A stretch of DNA of 64,000 nt from Flavobacterium quisquiliarum (GTDB taxonomy: Bacteria > Bacteroidota > Bacteroidia > Flavobacteriales > Flavobacteriaceae): the NCBI RefSeq assembly GCF_019308285.1, contig NZ_WWEM01000035.1:186001-250000 (forward strand). Direction: 5' to 3'. The translations under genes and the position numbers were made by a program. The notes below the pieces were generated by a model. The model saw nothing but the letters and a program-made list of their open reading frames with translations, made no database searches and was not told the DNA's origin. Positions 46,855 to 54,579 of the stretch are shown piece after piece. Each line of letters starts with the position of its first letter. Within the stretch, counting starts at the first letter, position 1.

Positions 46855-48375
46855 ATGGAAAAAAGAAAAATTGAAATAATGGATACGACACTCCGTGATG
46901 GTGAACAAACCTCAGGAGTATCATTTTCTGCTGCAGAAAAACTAACCATTGCGCAATTGTTGTTGGAGGAATTAAATATTGATAGAATCGAAATTGCTTC
47001 GGCACGCGTAAGCGAAGGAGAATTTCAGGCTGTAAAAGGCATTACTTCATGGGCCGAAGAACGTGGCTACATCAACAGAATTGAAGTGCTGACGTTTGTT
47101 GACGGTGGTGTTTCAATTGACTGGATGAAAAAAGCCGGTGCCAAAGTGCAGAATTTGTTGACCAAAGGCTCAATGAATCACTTAAAGCATCAATTAAAAA
47201 AAACTCCAGAACAGCATTTTTCCGAAATTGCTCAAATCATTTCTTTAGCTAAAGAAAACAATATTGAAACCAATGTTTACCTGGAAGACTGGAGCAACGG
47301 AATGCGAAATTCTCAAGATTATGTTTTTCAGTTTCTTGATTTCTTAGCAACACAGCCAATAAAAAGAGTTTTACTTCCTGATACTTTAGGTGTTTTAATT
47401 CCGTCTCTGACTTTTGAATTTATATCAAAAATCAGAGCAAAATATCCAAACATTCATTTTGATTTCCATGCACACAACGATTACGATTTAAGTATTGCGA
47501 ATGTTATGGAAGCCATAAAAGCGGGAATAAACGGGCTTCATGTAACGGTAAACGGAATGGGAGAACGTGCAGGAAATGCGCCACTTGAAAGCACTGTTGC
47601 AGTAATTAACGATTATTTGCCAGAAGTAAAAATCAATGTTAAGGAAACGTCTTTATATTCTGTAAGTAAGCTTGTTGAAACTTTTACTGGATATAGAATT
47701 CCTGCGAATAAGCCAATTGTAGGAGATAATGTTTTTACTCAAACAGCCGGAATTCATGCTGATGGAGACAACAAAAACAATCTTTATTTTAATGATTTGC
47801 TTCCAGAACGTTTTGGAAGAAAAAGAAAATATGCCCTAGGAAAGACTTCTGGAAAAGCCAATATTGAAAAAAATCTTCAGGAATTAGGTTTAAAACTAAA
47901 CAACGAAGATTTGAAATTGGTTACCCAAAGAATTATCGAACTAGGCGACAAAAAAGAAACCGTAACAAAAGAAGATCTTCCATACATTATTTCAGATGTT
48001 TTGGACAGTCATACTTATGAAGAAAAAATTACTATAAATTCTTACATGCTGGTTCATTCTAAAGGAATGCGACCATCTACGACTTTATCTTTAAATTTAA
48101 ACGGAGAAATAATCGAAGAAAACGCACAAGGAGACGGTCAGTTTGATGCTTTTATGAATGCTTTATCCAAGATTTACAAAAGCAAAAAATTAACACTTCC
48201 AAAATTGATCGATTATGCAGTAAGAATCCCTCCAGGAAGTAGTTCTGACGCTTTGTGCGAAACCATTATCACATGGGTCAACAATGGAAAAGAATTCAAA
48301 ACCCGCGGTTTAGATTCAGATCAAACTGTGGCAGCGATTATTGCGACACAAAAAATGCTTAACATTATAACTTAA
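46855..48375 (+). CDS. cimA: Citramalate / 2-isopropylmalate synthase family enzyme (CimA-like)
   Basis: 506 residues. A TIM-barrel HMGL-like domain (DTTLRDGEQTSGVSF, metal ligands in FDFHAHNDYDLS and GLHVTVNGMGERAGN) and a C-terminal LeuA dimer/regulatory domain (about 390-506). The usual label is 2-isopropylmalate synthase. From memory, the sequence is much closer to Leptospira (R)-citramalate synthase: shared EIASARVSEGE, NLLTKGS and VYLEDWSNG, and the three pyruvate-pocket residues Leu81, Leu104, Tyr144 correspond to L79, L102 and Y142 here. It probably condenses pyruvate with acetyl-CoA for isoleucine, with LeuCD and LeuB completing the route. Substrate needs testing. Confidence 0.85.
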   Translation: MEKRKIEIMDTTLRDGEQTSGVSFSAAEKLTIAQLLLEELNIDRIEIASARVSEGEFQAVKGITSWAEERGYINRIEVLTFVDGGVSIDWMKKAGAKVQNLLTKGSMNHLKHQLKKTPEQHFSEIAQIISLAKENNIETNVYLEDWSNGMRNSQDYVFQFLDFLATQPIKRVLLPDTLGVLIPSLTFEFISKIRAKYPNIHFDFHAHNDYDLSIANVMEAIKAGINGLHVTVNGMGERAGNAPLESTVAVINDYLPEVKINVKETSLYSVSKLVETFTGYRIPANKPIVGDNVFTQTAGIHADGDNKNNLYFNDLLPERFGRKRKYALGKTSGKANIEKNLQELGLKLNNEDLKLVTQRIIELGDKKETVTKEDLPYIISDVLDSHTYEEKITINSYMLVHSKGMRPSTTLSLNLNGEIIEENAQGDGQFDAFMNALSKIYKSKKLTLPKLIDYAVRIPPGSSSDALCETIITWVNNGKEFKTRGLDSDQTVAAIIATQKMLNIIT

Positions 48376-48386
48376 TAATAGTTACA

Positions 48387-48469
48387 AAGGTTCAAAGTGA
48401 CAAAGCAACAAAGGTCTATTACCTGCTTTTAAAACTTTGAACCTTTGCAACTTTGTCACTTTGAACCTT
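48387..48469. repeat. CAAAGTGACAAAG inverted repeat
   Basis: Perfect 19-bp arms at 48387-48405 and 48451-48469 (AAGGTTCAAAGTGACAAAG) between the cimA-like gene and leuB. Same family as 8300-8366. Confidence 0.8.
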
Positions 48470-48484
48470 AATAACACATATAGA

Positions 48485-49540
48485 ATGAAATTAAACATAG
48501 CCCTTTTAGCCGGAGACGGAATCGGACCAGAAGTAATAAATGAAGCTGTAAAAGTATCTGATGCTATTGCAAAAAAATTCGGACATGAAATCACTTGGAA
48601 ACCAGCTTTAACTGGTGCCGCTGCAATTGATGCTGTAGGCGAGCCTTATCCAGATGCAACACACGAAGTTTGTAAAAATGCTGATGCTGTTCTTTTTGGA
48701 GCAATTGGCCACCCTAAATATGATAACGATCCTTCTGCACCTGTAAGACCAGAACAAGGTTTACTAAAAATGCGTAAAGCATTAGGTTTGTTTGCAAACG
48801 TAAGACCAACTTTTACATTCCCTTCTTTATTAGATAAATCTCCTTTAAAAAGAGAAAGAATCGAAGGAACTGATTTAGTATTCTTAAGAGAGTTAACTGG
48901 CGGGATTTACTTTGGTGAAAAAGGAAGAAAAGATAATGGAGATACTGCTTACGACAATTGCGTTTACACAAGAGCTGAAGTACAGCGTTTAGCAAAAAAA
49001 GGTTTCGAATTAGCAATGACACGTTCTAAAAAATTATGCTGCGTTGACAAAGCAAACGTTTTGGAAACTTCACGTTTATGGAGAGAAACAGTTCAGGCAA
49101 TGGAAAAAGATTATCCAGAGGTTGAAGTTAGTTACGAATTTGTTGATGCGGTTGCTATGCGTTTGGTTCAATGGCCAAACTCTTATGATGTATTAATTAC
49201 TGAAAACTTATTTGGAGATATTTTAACAGATGAAGCTTCTGTAATTTCTGGCTCTATGGGATTAATGCCTTCTGCTTCTATGGGAGCTGAAGTATCTTTG
49301 TTTGAACCGATTCACGGTTCTTACCCACAAGCTACAGGATTAAACATAGCAAATCCAATGGCTACTATTTTATCTGCTGCTATGATGTTCGAAAACTTCG
49401 GATTGATGGAAGAAGGAAAAGCAATGAGAGATGCTGTAAACAAAGCTTTAGAAGCTGGAGTAGTTACTGAAGATTTAGCCAATGGCGGCAAAGCATACGG
49501 TACTAAAGAAGTTGGTGACTGGTTAGCTGCGAATGTATAA
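48485..49540 (+). CDS. leuB: 3-isopropylmalate dehydrogenase
   Basis: 351 residues from MKLNIALLAGDGIGPEVI; an in-frame ATG at 48437 lies inside the repeat and would add 16 unrelated residues. Family motifs include FLRELTGGIYFGEKG and NLFGDILTDEASVI with the metal-binding aspartates, and EPIHGSYPQATG. It oxidises and decarboxylates 3-isopropylmalate, and in related pathways 3-methylmalate. Last gene of the leu cluster; a hairpin repeat and a terminator follow. Confidence 0.96.
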   Translation: MKLNIALLAGDGIGPEVINEAVKVSDAIAKKFGHEITWKPALTGAAAIDAVGEPYPDATHEVCKNADAVLFGAIGHPKYDNDPSAPVRPEQGLLKMRKALGLFANVRPTFTFPSLLDKSPLKRERIEGTDLVFLRELTGGIYFGEKGRKDNGDTAYDNCVYTRAEVQRLAKKGFELAMTRSKKLCCVDKANVLETSRLWRETVQAMEKDYPEVEVSYEFVDAVAMRLVQWPNSYDVLITENLFGDILTDEASVISGSMGLMPSASMGAEVSLFEPIHGSYPQATGLNIANPMATILSAAMMFENFGLMEEGKAMRDAVNKALEAGVVTEDLANGGKAYGTKEVGDWLAANV

Positions 49541-49559
49541 TTAAAGAAATCGTAGAGAT

Positions 49560-49603
49560 GCACCGCAGTGCGTCTTCTCGTTATATTAGACGCACTGCGG
49601 TGC
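49560..49603. repeat. GCACCGCAGTGCG hairpin
   Basis: Perfect 16-bp arms GCACCGCAGTGCGTCT / AGACGCACTGCGGTGC after leuB, markedly GC-rich for this genome. Confidence 0.8.
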
Positions 49604-49612
49604 GCCTCTAAA

Positions 49613-49642
49613 AAAAGGGATCAACTTTCGTTGATCCCTTTT
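49613..49642. terminator. Bidirectional terminator leuB / RRM gene
   Basis: AAAAGGGATCAAC / GTTGATCCCTTTT with TTTC loop and flanking A and T runs. Confidence 0.9.
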
Positions 49643-49661
49643 ATATTTTAGAAAAAAAATA

Positions 49662-50015
49662 CTAATATCCTCCTCTGTTTCCGCGATCATTTCCACGGTT
49701 GTTGTTTCCATAACCACCACCACGATTATTTCCTCCGCTGCGGTTGTTATTGAAACTTCTTCTTTCGCCTTCTGGTTTTGGCTCTGATTTATTTACTACA
49801 ATTGCACGTCCTTGAACAGTTGCACCGTTCAATTCATCAATTGCTTTTTGCGCTTCCGCATCGTTTGGCATTTCTACAAAACCAAAACCTTTGCTTCTTC
49901 CAGTAAATTTATCAGTAATAATTTTAACAGAATCTACTGTTCCATAAACCTCAAAAGATTCTCTTAAATCTGCTTCCTCAATACTGAACGGAAGGCTTCC
50001 AACAAAAATATTCAT
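49662..50015 (-). CDS. RNA-binding protein with RRM domain and Gly-rich tail
   Basis: 117 residues. One RRM (about 1-82) has RNP2 IFVGSL and RNP1 KGFGFVEM. A tail of about 35 residues follows, rich in Asn, Arg and Gly (RSGGNNRGGGYGNNN), as in cyanobacterial and bacteroidal Rbp proteins. Likely a cytoplasmic RNA chaperone or post-transcriptional regulator. Bacteroidota generally lack Hfq in many lineages, and RRM proteins may fill some of that role; this is inference. Confidence 0.92.
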   Translation of the reverse strand: MNIFVGSLPFSIEEADLRESFEVYGTVDSVKIITDKFTGRSKGFGFVEMPNDAEAQKAIDELNGATVQGRAIVVNKSEPKPEGERRSFNNNRSGGNNRGGGYGNNNRGNDRGNRGGY

Positions 50016-50125
50016 AGATATTTATTTATAATAAGAGGCAAATGTAGTCTTATTTATATCTAATCTACCATGTTATGAGTTTATTTAAGTTTTTATTCTG
50101 ATTTAATGAAGTTCAAAGCAACAGA

Positions 50126-50620
50126 TTAATTGCTAACAGGTACAAAGTTTCCTCCCGGTTCCACTGGAATTTTATAAAAAACACCTTCCGAAAAATGCAT
50201 TGTTTGTTTTTCGACATCGGAACTAACATTAACTGCTGTAAATTTAAATGTTCCCGAAATAGTATTATCAACCGTATTATATTCTGTCACAACAACTTCT
50301 CCATTTCCTTTACCTGTTCCAGTACTAAATTCTGCTTCTTGTCCTTTATAAGTGTTTTTATAAATAGCTTTTATATCATCATTTATTCCTAAGGCAAACG
50401 TTTCTTCAGCTGGTTCAGAAAGCTGAAATTTTATCTGCTCATAACCTAAAGAACCTTCAATAATAAAAAAACCATTCGTTTCGGTTCCAGCTTTATATAC
50501 TTGGGCTCTCCAAAAAGTATTATCTTTTAAGGTTTGAAAAGCAGGATTATTAAATTTTATATCTTCTTCACAAGAAGCAAAAACAGTTAAAATCACTAAA
50601 AAGTAGAAATATTTCTTCAT
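50126..50620 (-). CDS. Lipoprotein of unknown function (DUF6252-like)
   Basis: 164 residues with a lipoprotein signal (VFASCEED, Cys about 17; acidic residues after Cys favour surface export in Bacteroidota). The mature part is beta-rich and resembles small DUF6252-type lipoproteins: NTFWRAQVYKAG, FFIIEGSLGYEQIKFQL, GTFKFTAVN. Ligand and role unknown; monocistronic. Confidence 0.7.
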   Translation of the reverse strand: MKKYFYFLVILTVFASCEEDIKFNNPAFQTLKDNTFWRAQVYKAGTETNGFFIIEGSLGYEQIKFQLSEPAEETFALGINDDIKAIYKNTYKGQEAEFSTGTGKGNGEVVVTEYNTVDNTISGTFKFTAVNVSSDVEKQTMHFSEGVFYKIPVEPGGNFVPVSN

Positions 50621-50763
50621 ATATTAAGATGAATTTAATGCAAAAGTACCGCTTAACTTGAAATTTTATTCTAAAATAAACCAAAAAAACATTCAAAAGA
50701 TAATAAAAATCAATCTTATATACATTTTATATGGTTAGAAACGCATTATTAACAAAAAAATTA

Positions 50764-50771
50764 TATCTTTG
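50764..50771 (+). promoter_or_regulatory. -7 element of rpsP promoter
   Basis: TATCTTTG followed by GCGCCC matches TAnnTTTG, 50 bp before rpsP. The leader between them contains a small GAGGT/ACCTC hairpin (50787-50801). Confidence 0.55.
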
Positions 50772-50820
50772 CGCCCTTAATTAATAGAGGTCGAGTACCT
50801 CAAAATTTAATCACTAGATT

Positions 50821-51381
50821 ATGTCAGTAAAAATTAGATTACAAAGACACGGTAAAAAAGGAAAACCTTTTTACTGGGTAGTAGCTGCAGATGCACGCTC
50901 AAAAAGAGATGGTAGATACTTAGAGAAAATCGGTACTTACAATCCAAACACTAACCCAGCAACTGTTGAGTTAAACCTTGACAGCGCAGTTAAATGGTTA
51001 CACAATGGTGCTCAACCAACTGATACTGCTAGAGCTATCCTTTCTTACAAAGGTGCTTTATTGAAACACCACCTTGATGGAGGTATTCGTAAGGGAGCTT
51101 TAACTCAAGAACAAGCTGACGCTAAATTAGCTGCTTGGTTAGAGGCTAAAGCTGGAAAAGTTGATGCTAAAAAAGATGGTTTATCAAAAGCACAAGCTGA
51201 TGTTAAAGCTAAAGCTTTAAAAGCTGAAAAAGAAGTTAACGCTAAACGTGTTGCTGATGCTGCCGCTGCACAAGCTGAAGCTGCTGCCGCTGCACAAGCT
51301 GCTGAGGCTACAGAAGAAGTTGCTGAAGCAACTGAAGAAGCTCCTGCTGCTGAAGAGAATAACGAAACAACTGAAGCATAA
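50821..51381 (+). CDS. rpsP: 30S ribosomal protein S16 with long C-terminal extension
   Basis: 186 residues, about twice the usual S16 length. The S16 domain is residues 1-80 (VKIRLQRHGKKGKPFYWVV, GTYNPNTNPA). The extension starts with a helical KGALTQEQADAKLAAW segment and ends in a tail rich in Ala, Glu and Lys (AAAAQAAEATEEVAEA). Long S16 is usual in Bacteroidota. Forms an operon with rimM (16-bp gap). Confidence 0.96.
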   Translation: MSVKIRLQRHGKKGKPFYWVVAADARSKRDGRYLEKIGTYNPNTNPATVELNLDSAVKWLHNGAQPTDTARAILSYKGALLKHHLDGGIRKGALTQEQADAKLAAWLEAKAGKVDAKKDGLSKAQADVKAKALKAEKEVNAKRVADAAAAQAEAAAAAQAAEATEEVAEATEEAPAAEENNETTEA

Positions 51382-51396
51382 TTTTACTTAGCGATA

Positions 51397-51921
51397 ATGC
51401 GTAAAGAAGACTGTTTTTATTTAGGTAAAATCGCTAAAAAATTTAGTTTCAAGGGTGAAGTTCTGATCTATTTAGACACAGACGAACCTGAGTTATACGA
51501 AAATCTGGAATCAGTGTTTGTTGAGCACAACAAACACTTGGTTCCTTTTTTTATTGAATCAAGCTCAATGCACAAAAACGACTTTCTTAGAGTTCGTTTT
51601 GAAGATGTAAATACCGAAGAAGATGCTGATGCTCTTGTTGGAAATGGTATTTATCTTCCTTTATCAATGTTGCCAAAACTTACTGGCAACAAATTCTACT
51701 ATCACGAAGTTATTGGTTTTGAAATCGAAGACAAACGTTTAGGTGTTTTCGGAAAAATTACTTCTATTAATGACTCTTCTTCACAGCCTCTTTTTGAAGT
51801 TCTAAATGGCGAAGTAGAGATTTTAGTCCCAATGATTGATCAATTCCTTGTGAAAATTGATCGCGAAAACAAAAAAGTTATCATGAATCTTCCTGAAGGT
51901 CTTGTGGAGATGTATCTTTAG
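51397..51921 (+). CDS. rimM: Ribosome maturation factor RimM
   Basis: 174 residues. N-terminal RimM domain (LGKIAKKFSFKGEVLIYLD) and C-terminal PRC-barrel (FYYHEVIGFEIEDKRLG, then EILVPMIDQFLVKID). It helps assemble the 30S head around S19 and S13. Pairing with rpsP is a widely conserved operon order. Confidence 0.95.
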   Translation: MRKEDCFYLGKIAKKFSFKGEVLIYLDTDEPELYENLESVFVEHNKHLVPFFIESSSMHKNDFLRVRFEDVNTEEDADALVGNGIYLPLSMLPKLTGNKFYYHEVIGFEIEDKRLGVFGKITSINDSSSQPLFEVLNGEVEILVPMIDQFLVKIDRENKKVIMNLPEGLVEMYL

Positions 51922-51938
51922 GTTTAAATTTCCAAATC

Positions 51939-52559
51939 TTAAATTCCAAATTCCAAGCCATAGCAACGTTAAATTCGGGCTTTTTTAAAACTCCAAATTC
52001 CCAAAAGAATACAATTTTTTCGACACTAATTTGAAAGAAAAAACTTTCTTTTTAATTCTTTTGTTTATATTTATTGTTTAATAAATTGGAATTTTATACT
52101 CATGATGAGTAAGCCATACAATCTAGAAGAAAGAACCTTTTTGTTTGCAAAAGAATGTAGAATCTATATTCGTACTCTACCTAAAACCACATCGAATATT
52201 GAAGATGGCAAACAATTAGTACGCTCCTCTGGTTCTGTTGGAGCAAATTACATTGAAGCAAATGAAAATCTTGGAGATAAAGATTTGTTATTTCGTCTTA
52301 AAATTGCACGAAAAGAAGCAAAAGAATCAAAATTTTGGCTTCAATTATTAAACGATTTAAATCCGGACCAAAAAGAATTGTCTGAATCTTTATTATTTGA
52401 AATTGAGGAGTTACGAAAAATTCTTTCTGCCATAATTACCAAAACTTCTAAGCTGTAAATTAATATTTAATCTTACTTTTGCAACTCAACAAAATTATCC
52501 ACTTCAATTGAAATTTTCATTTTGAAATTTCTGCTCAATAATTGGAATTTGGTATTTAA
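51939..52559. repeat. Inverted repeat flanking the S23-like gene
   Basis: Arms TTAAATTCCAAATTCCAA (51939-51956) and its complement at 52542-52559 match 17 of 18 bases. They lie either side of the four-helix-bundle gene, as if it had been inserted inside an interspersed hairpin. Confidence 0.6.
52102..52458 (+). CDS. Four-helix-bundle protein (23S rRNA intervening sequence protein family)
   Basis: 118 residues (or 117 from the second Met). Pattern LEERTFLFAKECRIYIRTLP, QLVRSSGSVGANYIEAN, and RLKIARKEAKESKFWLQLL is that of the S23/IVP family, first found in spacers within 23S rRNA and now seen as stand-alone genes. It forms four-helix bundles, with no proven molecular function. It sits alone between rimM and the methyltransferase gene, inside a pair of inverted arms. 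Confidence 0.85.
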   Translation: MMSKPYNLEERTFLFAKECRIYIRTLPKTTSNIEDGKQLVRSSGSVGANYIEANENLGDKDLLFRLKIARKEAKESKFWLQLLNDLNPDQKELSESLLFEIEELRKILSAIITKTSKL

Positions 52560-52580
52560 AAAAATTGGTATTTTATTTTT

Positions 52581-53288
52581 ATGTTTCAGTTTAAGCAATT
52601 CTCTATCAACCAGGATCGTTGTGCGATGAAAGTGGGCACAGATGGTGTTTTACTTGGTGCTTGGGCTCCTGTTTTTCATAATCCGTTTAGTGTTTTAGAT
52701 ATTGGCGCCGGAACTGGAATTATTGCTCTAATGCTGGCACAGAGAAGTTATGCGGAACAAATTGATGCTCTTGAAATTGATGAAGACGCTTATGAGCAAG
52801 CTGTAGAAAATTTTGAAGCTTCTCCTTGGGGAGATCGTTTATTTTGTTTTCATGCTGGTTTAGATGAATTTATTGAAGAACCTGAAGACGAATATGATTT
52901 GATTGTTTCAAATCCGCCTTTTTATGCTGAAGATTACAAAACTGAAGATGAACAGCGTGACCTAGCAAGATTTCAAGATGCAATGCCTTTTGAAGAAATT
53001 GTTGAAGCTGCTGATTTATTACTTTCTGAAAACGGAATTCTTGCCATAATTATTCCTTTTAAAGAAGAAGAAAAATTTATTGCTTTAGCCAAAGAAACTG
53101 AATTATATCCATTAAAAATTACCCGAGTAAAAGGCACTCCAAAATCAGAAATCAAACGAAGTTTACTGGCTTTTAGCCGAAAAGAAGTTTTTGAAATTGA
53201 AATCGACGAACTTGTTATCGAAATAGAAAGACACGTTTATACTCCAGAATATATTGAATTGACTAAGGATTTTTATTTGAAATTCTAA
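52581..53288 (+). CDS. trmN6: tRNA1(Val) (adenine(37)-N6)-methyltransferase
   Basis: 235 residues. The N-terminal FKQFSINQDRCAMKVGTDG is characteristic of the TrmN6/YfiC family. The SAM site is VLDIGAGTGIIALMLAQ and the N6-adenine motif is SNPPFY. It makes m6A37 in tRNA-Val. The 3' end overlaps the convergent HlyD gene by 4 bp, with no terminator between, so the two transcripts may overlap. Confidence 0.93.
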   Translation: MFQFKQFSINQDRCAMKVGTDGVLLGAWAPVFHNPFSVLDIGAGTGIIALMLAQRSYAEQIDALEIDEDAYEQAVENFEASPWGDRLFCFHAGLDEFIEEPEDEYDLIVSNPPFYAEDYKTEDEQRDLARFQDAMPFEEIVEAADLLLSENGILAIIIPFKEEEKFIALAKETELYPLKITRVKGTPKSEIKRSLLAFSRKEVFEIEIDELVIEIERHVYTPEYIELTKDFYLKF

Positions 53289-54577
53289 ACCTGCTCAAAT
53301 ATACTCTTAAACTGATATAATATTCTTTGTAATAACCTTAAATCTTCTGTTACAATTTCGGCGCTTCCTTTCATTTCCTGCTGAAAAACAATCTGTTTAT
53401 CATAAGAAGTTTTTAATCCGTTAGGAAGCGAAACATCAACGAGTAAATTCCCATCTTTATCCGGAACTAGGGAAATATTTTTGATTTCACCTTTCAGCAC
53501 ACCAAATTCGCGGTCTGGATAATTTGCCAAACGAATATTAACTCTCTGCCCTACTTTTATTTTTCCAGAATTTAAGGCTGGTGCTTTTACCTTTCCAACA
53601 AACCCATTTTTAGCATCAGGGATTATAGAAAAAACATTGTCGCCAACATTAATGGTTTGATTTTCATTCCAAACCTGAAGAAAAGTAACTACACCGCTCA
53701 CGGACGATTTTAAGGTATAAGCTAACTCCCAGTCTTTTATTACTTTTTTTAACTGATAAAAAGACTGTGCCATGCTTCGTCCTAAGTTAACTTCTTCTCT
53801 AGTGCTATTTATCTGAGAATTCTGACTTGATTTTGTATTATCAATCAAAGATGATTTTAACTGAGAAATTGACGTTAAAAGGCCTCTATAATTCTTCTGC
53901 GCCTGCAAAAAACCCAGTTTTTTTACTTCCATATCCTGAGCCGAAATAATTCCTTTTTTAAATAAGGCTTCAAAACGGGCTATTTCATTTTTTTGCAGTT
54001 CCAATTCACTTTCATTAATCACTTTCTGTTGTTGCAGAATATCCAATCTTTCTTTCAACTGAATTTTCTCTGAGCTCTGAGCCCTGCTTTCCACATCAAA
54101 AGGATGAAGGCTTTCGTTTAATTGCTGCGCTTGATAATCTTTCTGGAAAACGGCAAAAGCACTTTCGATTTCGCCTAACTGTTTATTTTTCAATAACTCA
54201 AAAGAGAATGCTTTTCCTGAATTAATATCATAACTATCAACAACTTTCTTTAACAGAAAAACATCTTTATAATTGGCTGTATTTTCGATAATGGCCAGCG
54301 TACTGTTTTTTAAAACTTCTGATTTATCTTTAACCAAAATGACTTCAATTCTTCCAGAAGATTTTGAAACAATTTTCTCTGGCGGAATATTAGTTGTGAT
54401 AATAATTTCTGCCTTTACTACATCAGGGTATTTAACAAACCATGACACAAAGAACAGCATAACAATAATAGCAAATATCAGAACTGTTCCCCATCGTATC
54501 ATCCAATGTGGTACTTTGGTCAGAATGTCCTGAACTTCTTCACTTCTTAATTCAAAAGTATCTTTTTCTTCCACCAT
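53285..54577 (-). CDS. HlyD-family secretion adaptor (peptide export)
   Basis: 430 residues. Cytoplasmic N-terminus, one membrane helix (about 33-51), a lipoyl half (IVSKSSGRIEVILVKDKSEV), a long coiled-coil segment (about 130-270) with Gln/Lys/Glu-rich heptads, then the second lipoyl half (GVVTFLQVWNENQTINVGDN) and beta domain (APALNSGKIKVGQRVNIRL). It bridges the ABC exporter and the outer membrane. Only 2 bp separate it from the C39 exporter gene, and together they form the export unit for GG-leader peptides. Confidence 0.93.
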   Translation of the reverse strand: MVEEKDTFELRSEEVQDILTKVPHWMIRWGTVLIFAIIVMLFFVSWFVKYPDVVKAEIIITTNIPPEKIVSKSSGRIEVILVKDKSEVLKNSTLAIIENTANYKDVFLLKKVVDSYDINSGKAFSFELLKNKQLGEIESAFAVFQKDYQAQQLNESLHPFDVESRAQSSEKIQLKERLDILQQQKVINESELELQKNEIARFEALFKKGIISAQDMEVKKLGFLQAQKNYRGLLTSISQLKSSLIDNTKSSQNSQINSTREEVNLGRSMAQSFYQLKKVIKDWELAYTLKSSVSGVVTFLQVWNENQTINVGDNVFSIIPDAKNGFVGKVKAPALNSGKIKVGQRVNIRLANYPDREFGVLKGEIKNISLVPDKDGNLLVDVSLPNGLKTSYDKQIVFQQEMKGSAEIVTEDLRLLQRILYQFKSIFEQV

Positions 54578-54579
54578 AA

